Positions 34,473 through 42,874 of a DNA stretch of 64,000 nt are shown here, in pieces. The translations under genes were made by a program, and so were the position numbers. The DNA is from Pelomonas nitida (lineage in GTDB: Bacteria; Pseudomonadota; Gammaproteobacteria; Burkholderiales; Burkholderiaceae_C), in assembly GCF_043555975.1 (NCBI RefSeq), contig NZ_JBIGIA010000009.1, forward strand, positions 62,001-126,000. Reading direction: 5' to 3'. The notes below the pieces were generated by a model. That model made no database searches, had not been told where the DNA came from, and worked only from the letters and a program-made list of their open reading frames with translations. Each line of letters opens with the position of its first letter. Within the stretch, counting starts at the first letter, position 1.

Positions 34473-34994
34473 ATGCAAGCGACCCGCCCCTGTGTCGTCT
34501 CCCTGCGCTGGAGACTCGAAGATGCCCAAGGCCAACTCATCGACGAGTTGGCGGAGCCGATGGAATTCCTGCTCGGCGGCGACGATCTGTTCGCGAAGGT
34601 CGAGGAAGCGCTGGAGGGCCAGGAGGCCGGGTTCCAGACCTCACTGGCCTTGCAGCCGGAAGAAGCGTTCGGCGACTACGACTCGGGCCTGGTCTGCTTC
34701 GAGGCCCGTGCCCTGTTTCCGTCGGACGTCGAGCCCGGCATGCAGTTCGAAGGCCTGCCCGAAGGCGCCGCGACGGAAGGCATGCCCACGGAGGTGGTCT
34801 ACACGGTCACCGAGGTCTACCCGGAGCACGTCGTGCTGGACGGCAACCACGCGCTGGCGGGCATCGGCCTGCGCATGCACATGACGCTGCTGGACGTGCG
34901 CCCGGCCACTGAAGACGAGGTGCAGGCCGGCTCGGTCGGCGAGCCCATCTTCATGGTGCAGACCGGCGCACCGCCGGACGAAAGTCTTCACTGA
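34473..34994 (+). CDS. FKBP-type peptidyl-prolyl isomerase (SlyD-like)
   Basis: 173 residues. A SlyD-type FKBP: an FKBP core (FLLGGDDLFAKVEEALEGQEAGF, near residues 33-60) with an inserted chaperone (IF) domain at about 75-130. The C-terminus lacks the His/Cys-rich metal-binding tail of E. coli SlyD. Predicted role: prolyl isomerisation and folding help in the cytoplasm. It is divergent from the ribosomal oxygenase gene, with about 39 bases between the two start codons. Confidence 0.9.
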   Translation: MQATRPCVVSLRWRLEDAQGQLIDELAEPMEFLLGGDDLFAKVEEALEGQEAGFQTSLALQPEEAFGDYDSGLVCFEARALFPSDVEPGMQFEGLPEGAATEGMPTEVVYTVTEVYPEHVVLDGNHALAGIGLRMHMTLLDVRPATEDEVQAGSVGEPIFMVQTGAPPDESLH

Positions 34995-35049
34995 TCGTGG
35001 GCCAGGCTGAGCCAAGCGAGCTCGGCCCCAACGGATTCAGTGATTCAAG

Positions 35050-35499
35050 TCAGGCCTTGCCGGTGGAGCCGAAGCCGCCGGCGCCGCGCGACGAGGCATC
35101 GAAGCTGTCCACCCGCCGGAACTGCGCCTGCACGACCGGCACGATGACCAGCTGTGCAATGCGCTCCATCGGCTGGATGACGAACTCCGCCTGACTGCGG
35201 TTCCAGCAGCTGACCATCAGTTGGCCCTGGTAGTCGCTGTCGATCAACCCCACGAGGTTGCCCAGCACGATGCCGTGTTTGTGCCCCAGGCCCGAGCGCG
35301 GCAGGATGATGGCCGCCAGCCCCGGGTCAGCGATGTGGATGGCAAGCCCCGTGGGGATCAGCGTCGTCTGCCCGGGGGCCAGCGTGATGGCGGCGTCGAG
35401 GCAGGCGCGCAGGTCCAGGCCGGCGCTGCCGGGGGTGGCATAGGCGGGGAGTTGCTCGGCCATGCGGGCATCGAGCACTTGCAAGTCGATCTGGTGCAT
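35050..35499 (-). CDS. dut: dUTP pyrophosphatase
   Basis: Trimeric dUTPase, hydrolysing dUTP to dUMP and keeping uracil out of DNA. 149 residues. Conserved motifs: YATPGSAGLDLRA (20-32), PRSGL at 67-71, GLIDSDY at 84-90 with the catalytic Asp, and the C-terminal P-loop-like RGAGGFGSTGK at 138-148. It follows coaBC by 3 bases, the usual arrangement dfp-dut, and ends the minus-strand nucleoside run. Confidence 0.97.
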   Translation of the reverse strand: MHQIDLQVLDARMAEQLPAYATPGSAGLDLRACLDAAITLAPGQTTLIPTGLAIHIADPGLAAIILPRSGLGHKHGIVLGNLVGLIDSDYQGQLMVSCWNRSQAEFVIQPMERIAQLVIVPVVQAQFRRVDSFDASSRGAGGFGSTGKA

Positions 35500-35502
35500 T
35501 GA

Positions 35503-36732
35503 CTAGAGACGTTTGGAGAGATCGGCGATCAGCGCACGCGCGAGGCTGAGCTTGTCGGCGCGCCCGCCCGCTTCGGGCAGCTCACGCTGGCCGTGCTCGT
35601 CGATGAGCAGCAGTGCGTTGTCGTCGCGGCCGAAGGTGGCCGGGCCGAGGTTGGCGATGATGAGCGGGATGCCCTTGCGGCGACGCTTGGCCTCGGCGTA
35701 CTCGGCCAGCTTTTCGCTTTCGGCGGCGAAGCCGACGCAATAAGGCGGCCGGGGCAGATTCGCGACGGCCGCGAGGATGTCGGGGTTCTCCGCCATCGCG
35801 ATGGTCGGCGCCGTACCCGCCAAATTCGCGCCGCCCTCGACCTTCTTCAGCTTGTGCTCGTGCGTTTGCGCGGGCCGCCAGTCGGCCACGGCGGCGGCGG
35901 CGATGAAGGCATGGTGATGCGGCGCCTGCGGCAGCACGGCGTCGTACATCTGCTGCGCCGACTGCACGTCGATGCGCTGCACGCCGCGCGGCGTGGCCAG
36001 GTGCACCGGGCCGGCAACCAAGGTGACGTCAGCGCCCGCCTCGGCCGCGGCACGCGCGATGGCGAAGCCCATCTTGCCGCTGCTGTGGTTCGTGATGCCA
36101 CGCACCGGGTCGATAGGCTCGAAGGTGGGGCCGGCCGTGATGAGCAGCTTCTTGCCGCGCAAGAGCTTGGGCGCGAGAAAGGCCTCGACGTCGTCGAAGA
36201 TCTCCTGAGCCTCCAGCATGCGGCCGTCACCGATCTCGCCACAGGCCTGGTCGCCGTTGGCCGGGCCGATGACGGTGGCGCCGTCGGCGGTGATCTGCGC
36301 CACGTTGCGCTGCGTGGCCGGATGGGCCCACATCTCGCGGTTCATCGCCGGCACGACCAGCAGCGGGCACTCGTGGATCCGGCGCGCCAGCGCGGTCAGA
36401 CTGACGAGATCGTCTGCCCTGCCCTGCGCCAGCGCCGCGATGGCGTCGGCGCTGGCGGGCGCCACCAGCATCACATCGGCCGCGCGGCTGAGGTTGATGT
36501 GGGCCATGTTGTTGTCGGGCCGTGCGTCCCACTGGCTGGTGTAGACGGGGCGGCCGGACAAGGCCTGCATGGTCACCGCGGTGATGAAAGCCTCAGCGCC
36601 CTCGGTCATCATGACCTGGACGGTGGCACCTCCCTTCACGAAAAGGCGCGTCAGCTCGGCGATCTTGTAGCCGGCGATGCCGCCGGTCATCGCCAGCAGA
36701 ATGTGCTTGCCGTGGAGGGAGCTCGTTGTCAT
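35503..36732 (-). CDS. coaBC: Bifunctional phosphopantothenoylcysteine decarboxylase/synthetase
   Basis: Two coenzyme A steps in one 409-residue protein. The N-terminal CoaC flavoprotein domain (about 1-180) shows LLAMTGGIAGYK, PAMNREMW and the substrate Cys near ANGDQACGE. The C-terminal CoaB synthetase domain begins at about 190 with ITAGPTFEPIDPVRGITNHSSGKMG. Its start codon overlaps the trmB stop by one base. Grouping with dut is the common arrangement. Confidence 0.96.
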   Translation of the reverse strand: MTTSSLHGKHILLAMTGGIAGYKIAELTRLFVKGGATVQVMMTEGAEAFITAVTMQALSGRPVYTSQWDARPDNNMAHINLSRAADVMLVAPASADAIAALAQGRADDLVSLTALARRIHECPLLVVPAMNREMWAHPATQRNVAQITADGATVIGPANGDQACGEIGDGRMLEAQEIFDDVEAFLAPKLLRGKKLLITAGPTFEPIDPVRGITNHSSGKMGFAIARAAAEAGADVTLVAGPVHLATPRGVQRIDVQSAQQMYDAVLPQAPHHHAFIAAAAVADWRPAQTHEHKLKKVEGGANLAGTAPTIAMAENPDILAAVANLPRPPYCVGFAAESEKLAEYAEAKRRRKGIPLIIANLGPATFGRDDNALLLIDEHGQRELPEAGGRADKLSLARALIADLSKRL

Positions 36733-37448
36733 CAGCGTTTCCTGAACACCAGATCCCAGACCCCGTGCCCGAGCTTGATGCCACGGTTCTCGAACTTGGT
36801 CAGCGGGCGGTAGGCGGGCTTCTCGGCATAGCCTGAAGCGGTGTTCTGAAGCGCCCGCTCGGCGCTCAGCACTTCGAGCATCTGCTCGGCATAGGGCTGC
36901 CAGTCGGTCGCGCAGTGCAGATAACCGCCGGGCGCAATGTGCTGCACCAGCTTGGCGACGAACTCCGGCTGGATCAGCCGGCGCTTGTTATGGCGCTTCT
37001 TGTGCCACGGGTCGGGGAAGAAGATGTGCACGCCCGCCAGCACATCGGGGCCGACCATGTCCCGCAGCACTTCCACCGCGTCGTGCTGGACGATACGGAT
37101 GTTGGCGATCTGCTGCTCGTCGATGAGCTTGAGCAGCGCGCCGACGCCGGGCTCGTGCACCTCGCAGCCGATGAAGTCGTGGTCGGGCAGTGTCTTGGCG
37201 ATCTGGGCGGTCGCGCCGCCCATGCCGAAGCCGATCTCCAGCACCAGCGGCGCCTTGCGGCCGAAGATCTGCTCGGCCGAGATGCGCTCAGCCTTGTAGG
37301 GCAGCACGAACTTCGGGCCCAGCTCGGCCAGCGCCTTGATCTGGCCCGTGCCCATGCGGCCTGCGCGCGTGACGAAGCTCTTGATGGCCCGTCGGGGGGG
37401 ATCCTGCGGGGCGTCCTGTGGTGGGTTGTTGTTCTGCTCGTCCATCAC
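36732..37448 (-). CDS. trmB: tRNA (guanine-N7-)-methyltransferase
   Basis: Methylates G46 of tRNA with S-adenosylmethionine. 238 residues; the frame opens with two Met codons and either may start. The signature is LEIGFGMGGATAQ for SAM binding, followed by GCEVHEPGVG and the DVLAGVHIFFPDPWHKKRHNK segment of TrmB. A polar Asn/Gln/Pro-rich N-terminus (residues 1-20) precedes the core. The start lies 4 bases into the deoA stop region, so translation is probably linked. Confidence 0.96.
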   Translation of the reverse strand: MMDEQNNNPPQDAPQDPPRRAIKSFVTRAGRMGTGQIKALAELGPKFVLPYKAERISAEQIFGRKAPLVLEIGFGMGGATAQIAKTLPDHDFIGCEVHEPGVGALLKLIDEQQIANIRIVQHDAVEVLRDMVGPDVLAGVHIFFPDPWHKKRHNKRRLIQPEFVAKLVQHIAPGGYLHCATDWQPYAEQMLEVLSAERALQNTASGYAEKPAYRPLTKFENRGIKLGHGVWDLVFRKR

Positions 37449-38755
37449 CCGATTGTCGCCATGACCAGCGGCGTGGCGGCAACATCGGCCTCGCCCAGCG
37501 AAACGGCGGCGAGGTAGGACGCGATGGCGCGCTCGGCTGCTGCCTCGTCGGCCGCGTGGATCAGCGCCAGCGGCTCGCCGGCCGCGACACGGGTGCCGAT
37601 GGGCTTCACGTCGGAGAAGCCCACGCGCATGTCGATGGCGTCACCGGCCTTGCGGCGGCCGCCGCCCAGTTCGACGATGGCCACGCCGAGGTCACGGGTC
37701 GCCATCGTCGTGACGACGCCGTCGCGCGGTGCCGGCACAGGCTTCACGACGGGAGCCACGGGCAGATAGGCGGCGTGGCGCTCCAGCAGATCGGCCGGGC
37801 CGCCCAGGGCCACGACCATCTTCGCGAACTTCTCCGCCGCAGCGCCGGAATCCAGCGCGGCCTGCAGCTTCACGCGCGCGGCGGCCGTGTCGGCAGCCAG
37901 GCCGCCCAGCACCAGCATCTCGGCGCACAGCGCCAGCGTGACTTCGTGCAGGCGCGGCTCGCGCACCTCGCCCTTCAGGTAGCGAATGGTCTCGACGATC
38001 TCCAGCGCATTGCCGACATCCGTGCCCAGGATCTGGTTCATGTCGGTGATCAAGGCACGCGTCTTCAGGCCTGCACCGCCGGCCACGGCAACGATGCTCT
38101 CGGCCAGTTCCTGCGCGAACTCGGGCGTGGACGCGAACGCGCCATTGCCACACTTGATGTCCATGGCCAGGCCTTCGAGGCCGGCGGCCAGCTTCTTGGA
38201 CAGGATGCTGGCGGTGATCAGCGGCACGCTCTCGACGGTGGCCGTCACGTCGCGCGTCGCGTAGAAGCGCTTGTCGGCAGGCGCCAGGTCGGCGGTCTGC
38301 CCGATGATGGCGCAACCCAAGCTGCGCACGATCTGGTCGAACTTCGCCGGGTCGGGCGTCGTCGTGTAGCCCGGGATGGCTTCGAGCTTGTCGACCGTGC
38401 CGCCGGTGTGGCCGAGGCCGCGGCCGGCGATCATCGGCACATAGCCACCGCAGGCAGCGACCATGGGCGCCAGCATCAGGCTGACCTTGTCGCCCACGCC
38501 GCCACTGCTGTGCTTGTCGAGCACGGGGCCGGGCATGTCGGGCCAGCGCATGACGCGGCCGGAGTTCATCATCGCGCGGGTCAGCAGCACGGCTTCGTCA
38601 CGGCCCATGCCCTTCAGAAACACGGCCATGCCGAGCGCGGCGACCTGGCCTTCGCTCCAGGTGTTGTGCGTCAGGCCGTCGACGAAGTTCTGGATTTGCG
38701 CTGCGTTGAGCGCCTGGCCGTCGCGCTTGGCGCGGATGATTTCTTGGGCAAGCAT
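37445..38755 (-). CDS. deoA: Thymidine phosphorylase
   Basis: Splits thymidine or deoxyuridine with phosphate to give base and 2-deoxyribose 1-phosphate. 436 residues. Signatures: KHSSGGVGDKVS, GRGLGHTGGTVDKLEAIPG (the family fingerprint), and the alpha/beta domain with MAVFLKGMGRDE. It sits after deoC in the nucleoside cluster and feeds deoxyribose phosphate to it. The stop region overlaps trmB. Confidence 0.96.
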   Translation of the reverse strand: MLAQEIIRAKRDGQALNAAQIQNFVDGLTHNTWSEGQVAALGMAVFLKGMGRDEAVLLTRAMMNSGRVMRWPDMPGPVLDKHSSGGVGDKVSLMLAPMVAACGGYVPMIAGRGLGHTGGTVDKLEAIPGYTTTPDPAKFDQIVRSLGCAIIGQTADLAPADKRFYATRDVTATVESVPLITASILSKKLAAGLEGLAMDIKCGNGAFASTPEFAQELAESIVAVAGGAGLKTRALITDMNQILGTDVGNALEIVETIRYLKGEVREPRLHEVTLALCAEMLVLGGLAADTAAARVKLQAALDSGAAAEKFAKMVVALGGPADLLERHAAYLPVAPVVKPVPAPRDGVVTTMATRDLGVAIVELGGGRRKAGDAIDMRVGFSDVKPIGTRVAAGEPLALIHAADEAAAERAIASYLAAVSLGEADVAATPLVMATIG

Positions 38756-38764
38756 GGGGTCGGA

Positions 38765-39529
38765 TCAGTAAGCCGCGTCGGAAGCGGTGGAGGCAGCACC
38801 GGCGAGCACGGCCTCGATGTCGGTCAACAGGCCGCTGGCGCCGAAGCGCAGGCGTTGCGGGGTCAGCATGGCGCCGCCGAGGGCGGCCTCGGCCTGGGCG
38901 ATGTAGCCGGCGGCGTCCGCCACCGAGCGCACACCACCCGACGCCTTGAAGCCGGCCGACGACAGGCCGCTGGCCTTGATTTCCTTCAGCATCACGGCAG
39001 CGGCCGCGGGTGTGGCGCCAACCGGCGTCTTGCCGGTGCTGGTCTTGACGAAATCGGCGCCAGCCACCAGCGCCATGCGGGTGGCCTGGGCGATGCGCTC
39101 GGCCGAGGCCAGTTCGCCGGATTCGATGATGACCTTCAGCGTCAGCGGCCGCGACGCGAAGCGCACCTCGGACAGGAACTCGGCCACCTCGGTGACCTGG
39201 TCTGCCAGCAGCGCACGGTAGGGCAGCACCACGTCGACCTCGTCGCCGCCGGCCTGCGCGATCTCGGCCACATCGGCCAGCGCACGCTGCACGTCCAGCG
39301 CACCGGCCGGGAAGTTCGCCACGGCTGCCACCTTGATGGCCGCCGGCAGCGCTGCACGCGCCTGCGCCACGAAGCGAGGCCACACGCAGACCGCCGCCAC
39401 GGGGCCGTGGGCCGTCTGGGCGCGACGGCACAGTGCGTCGATGTCGGCAGCGGTGTCGCTGTCGTTCAGGCTGGTCAGGTCCAGGCAGGCCAGCGCCGTG
39501 CGGGCCGCCGCCTTCAGCTCCGTGGTCAC
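38765..39529 (-). CDS. deoC: Deoxyribose-phosphate aldolase
   Basis: Cleaves 2-deoxyribose 5-phosphate to glyceraldehyde 3-phosphate and acetaldehyde. 254 residues, long E. coli-like form. Schiff-base Lys162 is in FVKTSTGKT, Asp/Lys partners in DEVDVVLPYRA and GFKASGGVRS. The start overlaps the upstream phosphorylase stop by 4 bases. Its product enters glycolysis, so the cluster turns imported deoxynucleosides into carbon. Confidence 0.96.
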   Translation of the reverse strand: MTTELKAAARTALACLDLTSLNDSDTAADIDALCRRAQTAHGPVAAVCVWPRFVAQARAALPAAIKVAAVANFPAGALDVQRALADVAEIAQAGGDEVDVVLPYRALLADQVTEVAEFLSEVRFASRPLTLKVIIESGELASAERIAQATRMALVAGADFVKTSTGKTPVGATPAAAAVMLKEIKASGLSSAGFKASGGVRSVADAAGYIAQAEAALGGAMLTPQRLRFGASGLLTDIEAVLAGAASTASDAAY

Positions 39530-40362
39530 AGCGTCACGCCCTTGAAGCTGGCCACCAGCGCGGCCAGGAAGCCAGCGGCACGCTCGCCGGATGCCTGGGC
39601 CTGCTTCAGCGTCAGGTCATGCGTGAGCGCTTCGGCGGACAGGCCGGCGGCCATGTTGGTCATCAGCGCGATGCCCATCACCTTGAGGCCGGCGTGGCGG
39701 GCCAGGATGGTCTCGGGCACGGTGCTCATGCCGACGGCATCGGCGCCCCAGGCCGCGAACATGCGGATCTCGGCCGGCGTCTCGAACTGCGGGCCCAGCG
39801 CCCAGCAATAGGCGCCCTCGCCCAGCATCAGGTTCTCCGCCTTGGCCAGCGCCAGCGCGTGCTTGCGCAGCTCGCCGTCGTAGGCATTGACCATGTCGAC
39901 GAAGCGATGGCTGCCCTGTTCACCCACCAGCGGGCTGCGCTGGGGCGCGTTGATGTGGTCGGCAATCAGCATCAGGCTGCCGGGCGGCATGTGGCTGCGC
40001 AACGAGCCGGAGGCGTTCGTCTGCACCAGCAGCTTGACGCCCCAGCGCTTGAGTGTGCGAATGGCACCCGCCATGCCGGTGCACTCGCCGCTTTCGTACG
40101 TGTGTGCCCGGCCACGCAGGAACACCACGCGCTGACCGCCGATGTGGCCGACGACGGCCTCGTTGACATGCCCCTCGACCTTGGGCTGCGGGAAAGCCGG
40201 CAGCTCGGCATAGGACAGGCTCTTGCCGTCCTGCACGTGGCTGACCGCACCGGCCCAGCCGGAGCCCAGCACGACGGCGACTTCCGGCGCAGCGCCGAAC
40301 AGGGATTGCAGCTTCTCGACGCTCGCGGTGATCGCGACGTCGAGCTTTTGGTTATCGATCAT
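39526..40362 (-). CDS. Purine-nucleoside phosphorylase (trimeric type)
   Basis: Splits inosine, guanosine and related nucleosides with phosphate. 278 residues, the trimeric (PunA/XapA) rather than the hexameric DeoD type. Signatures: LGSGWAGAVS (phosphate loop), RGRAHTYESGE, TNASGSL, and ETPAEIRMFAAWGADAVGMS (substrate site). It lies 8 bases after the cytidine deaminase stop and overlaps deoC by 4 bases. It needs a mutase to feed deoC/ribose pathways; none is in the window. Confidence 0.93.
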   Translation of the reverse strand: MIDNQKLDVAITASVEKLQSLFGAAPEVAVVLGSGWAGAVSHVQDGKSLSYAELPAFPQPKVEGHVNEAVVGHIGGQRVVFLRGRAHTYESGECTGMAGAIRTLKRWGVKLLVQTNASGSLRSHMPPGSLMLIADHINAPQRSPLVGEQGSHRFVDMVNAYDGELRKHALALAKAENLMLGEGAYCWALGPQFETPAEIRMFAAWGADAVGMSTVPETILARHAGLKVMGIALMTNMAAGLSAEALTHDLTLKQAQASGERAAGFLAALVASFKGVTL

Positions 40363-40369
40363 GGAGACC

Positions 40370-40786
40370 TCAGAAATTCAGGTGAGACGGTCCGAAGCTG
40401 TGCGGGAGCAGCTCGGCCAGGGTCCAGCGTTGGCGCATGCCGCCAGGATCGCCGGCAATGATGACAAGCTCCTCGGGCACGGAGAACTCCCGGAGCTTCT
40501 GGCGGCAGCCGCCGCAGGGGCTGATGATGTCCGGCCCCGGGCCGGTGACCACCGCCACCTTGGCCTGCTTGCCGCCGGCCATGATCATGGCCGTCAGCGC
40601 CGAAGGTTCGGCACACCACCCTTGCGGGTAGGCCGCGTTCTCCATGTTGGCGCCGATGTGGATGCGGCCCTGCTCGTCGAGGATGGCCACGCCCACCTGG
40701 TAGCGGGAGTAAGGCGCATGCGCGAACGCGCGGGCTCGCAAGGCCTCGGCGAACAGACGATCCAACAGGTCTTGAGACAGATCCAT
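40370..40786 (-). CDS. cdd: Cytidine deaminase
   Basis: Deaminates cytidine and deoxycytidine to uridine forms. 138 residues, small tetrameric type. The zinc ligands and proton shuttle are C58-A59-E60 (WCAEPSA) and PCGGC at 90-94 (Cys91, Cys94). The start at 40786 is preferred; the longer frame would overlap the permease gene by 17 bases and adds MSRNGKGGL. It follows the permeases and supplies uridine. Confidence 0.95.
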   Translation of the reverse strand: MDLSQDLLDRLFAEALRARAFAHAPYSRYQVGVAILDEQGRIHIGANMENAAYPQGWCAEPSALTAMIMAGGKQAKVAVVTGPGPDIISPCGGCRQKLREFSVPEELVIIAGDPGGMRQRWTLAELLPHSFGPSHLNF

Positions 40787-40796
40787 CAGCCCTCCC

Positions 40797-41771
40797 TTAC
40801 CGTTCCTTGACATACGGCCGGCCCAGCGCCTTCGGGGCGATGGCAGAACCGATGAAGCCCGCCAGCAGCACCACCGTCAGGATGTAGGGCAGCGCCTGGA
40901 TCAGTTGCACCGGCACTTCGCCTCCGCCCAAGGCGGCCGGCAGCTGCACGCCCTGCATGCGGATGGCCACGGCATCCAGGAAACCGAACAGCAGGCAGGC
41001 CCCCAGCGTGGGCAGCGGCTTCCACTTGCCGAAGATCATCGCGGCCAGCGCGATGAAACCGCGGCCGGCGGTCATGTTGGGCGAGAACGAGGCGTTCTGC
41101 GCCAGCGTCAGATAAGCGCCGGCCAGGCCGCACAGCACGCCGTTCATCAACAGTGCCTGATAGCGCAGCCCCTGCACGGACATGCCGGCAGCCTCCACCA
41201 TCGCCGGGTTCTCGCCCACCGCGCGCAGGCGCAGGCCCGGGCGCGTGCGCTCCAGGAAGAACCAGACGGCCGCGACCATCAGGAAGGCCACATAGACCAG
41301 CACGTTATGGCTGAGCAGGCCGTGGCCGACCACCGAGGCCCACCACTGCCCGGCCTGCGGTTCCGCAAAACCCGGCGCCAGCGCCGTCAGGCGTACATCA
41401 GCCTCGATGGGCGGCGTTTGCCCGCCTTGCTGGAACCAGGCGATGCCCAGCACGACCGTCAGGCCGGCGGCGATCATGTTCAAGGCCACGCCGGAGACGA
41501 CCTGGTCGCCCCGGTTCGAGACGCAGGCGAAGCCATGCAGCAGCGAAGCAAAGCAGGCGACAACGATGGCCGCCAGCAGGCCCAGGCCGGTGGAGTGCGT
41601 GACGGCCGCCGTGGCCGCCGCAGCAAACGCCGCCAACAGCATCTTGCCTTCCAGGCCCAGGTCGACAACGCCTGCGCGCTCGGACAGCACGCCCGCCATC
41701 GCGCACAACAGCAGCGGCGCACTGACGCGCAGCGTGGACGCCAGCACCGAGGCGATCAGGACTTCATCCAT
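40797..41771 (-). CDS. Nucleoside ABC transporter permease (NupQ/BmpC-like)
   Basis: Branched-chain-amino-acid/ribose style permease domain (BPD_transp_2) of 324 residues with about nine membrane segments. The motif NPAMVEAAGMSVQGLRYQALL is the EAA-like loop. It is the second of two permease genes; its start codon shares bases with the stop of the first (overlap at 41771). It works with the BMP binding protein and ABC ATPase of this cluster. The ligand type is inferred from neighbours. Confidence 0.9.
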   Translation of the reverse strand: MDEVLIASVLASTLRVSAPLLLCAMAGVLSERAGVVDLGLEGKMLLAAFAAAATAAVTHSTGLGLLAAIVVACFASLLHGFACVSNRGDQVVSGVALNMIAAGLTVVLGIAWFQQGGQTPPIEADVRLTALAPGFAEPQAGQWWASVVGHGLLSHNVLVYVAFLMVAAVWFFLERTRPGLRLRAVGENPAMVEAAGMSVQGLRYQALLMNGVLCGLAGAYLTLAQNASFSPNMTAGRGFIALAAMIFGKWKPLPTLGACLLFGFLDAVAIRMQGVQLPAALGGGEVPVQLIQALPYILTVVLLAGFIGSAIAPKALGRPYVKER

Positions 41772-42874
41772 CAGCGGCCTCCCTTCAACTTGGCATAGAC
41801 GCGGGCAAACAGCGGCGCGCTGACGGTGGCCATCGCGCCGGAGAACAACACGATCAGGCCTTGCGCCGTGACCACCATCTCCCGGCTGAAGCCCTGCAGC
41901 TCGAAGCTCACTTCCACACCACCCTGGTAGAGCACGCCGAACAGCAGCGAGGCCAGCACGATGCCGATCGGATGGTTGCGCCCCATCAGCGACACGGCGA
42001 TGCCGGTGAAGCCGGCGCCAGCGACGAAGTCCAGCGTGAGCTTGCCCTGCACGCCCGAGATCTCATTGATGCCCACCATGCCCGCCAGCGCACCGGAGAT
42101 GGCCATGGCCAGCAACACCTGCAGGCGCGGCCGGATGCCGGCGTAGTGCGCGGCGCGCGGCGCGCTGCCGACGGCCCGCACGCCGTAACCGGCAGCACTC
42201 TTCCAGAGGAACCAGCCGACCGCCACACAGGCCAGCAGCGCGATGACCAGGCTGAGGTTCAACGGCGACGATGGCAGCTCCACGCCCATGGCCGCGGCGA
42301 TCTGGTGCAGCGCCGGCATGCGCGCCGAGTCGGCGAACTCGGCCGATTCCACCGCCATGCTGCCGGCCGGGCGCAGCCAGTTGACGAGCAGATAGCCGTT
42401 CAGTCCGGCAGCCAGGAAATTGAACATGATCGTCGTGATGACGATGTGGCTGCCGCGCCAGGCCTGCAGATAGGCCGGCACCGCCGCCCACAGCATGCCG
42501 AAGACCGCCGCAGCGACGACCAGCAACGGCAGCATGACGATGGCCGGCAGCTTGGCGCCCAGCCACAGCGCCACCAGCGCAACGCCCACGCCGCCCAGCG
42601 TGGCCTGGCCCTCGCCACCGATGTTGAACAGGCCGGCATGGATGGCCACCGCCACGGCCAGGCCGGTGAAGATGAAGGTCGTCGCGTAGTACAGCGAATA
42701 GCCCAGACCGCGCACGCTGCCCAGCGCGCCGTCCAGCAGCACCGTCAGCGCCTGCCAGGGGCTGTGGCCGATGACCATGACGACGAGGCCGGCCACGACC
42801 AGCGCAATGGCCAGGTTCCACAGCGGCAGCAGGCCGATGTCGATCCAGCGGGGAAGTTGTATCGGCTGGCTCAT
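41771..42874 (-). CDS. Nucleoside ABC transporter permease (NupP/BmpB-type)
   Basis: First permease, 367 residues with about nine membrane segments; the start at 42874 overlaps the ATPase stop (ATGA). The longer frame from 42931 lies inside the ATPase gene. It contains NIGGEGQATLGGVGVALVAL, typical of BMP/ribose-type permeases, and SAPRAAHYAGIRPRLQVLL as its EAA-type loop. It pairs with the following permease in a heterodimer. Confidence 0.9.
   Translation of the reverse strand: MSQPIQLPRWIDIGLLPLWNLAIALVVAGLVVMVIGHSPWQALTVLLDGALGSVRGLGYSLYYATTFIFTGLAVAVAIHAGLFNIGGEGQATLGGVGVALVALWLGAKLPAIVMLPLLVVAAAVFGMLWAAVPAYLQAWRGSHIVITTIMFNFLAAGLNGYLLVNWLRPAGSMAVESAEFADSARMPALHQIAAAMGVELPSSPLNLSLVIALLACVAVGWFLWKSAAGYGVRAVGSAPRAAHYAGIRPRLQVLLAMAISGALAGMVGINEISGVQGKLTLDFVAGAGFTGIAVSLMGRNHPIGIVLASLLFGVLYQGGVEVSFELQGFSREMVVTAQGLIVLFSGAMATVSAPLFARVYAKLKGGR

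Noticed and set aside
37418..39811. Plus-strand frame of 797 codons
   Set aside because: Antisense to deoA and deoC, which carry their signature motifs.
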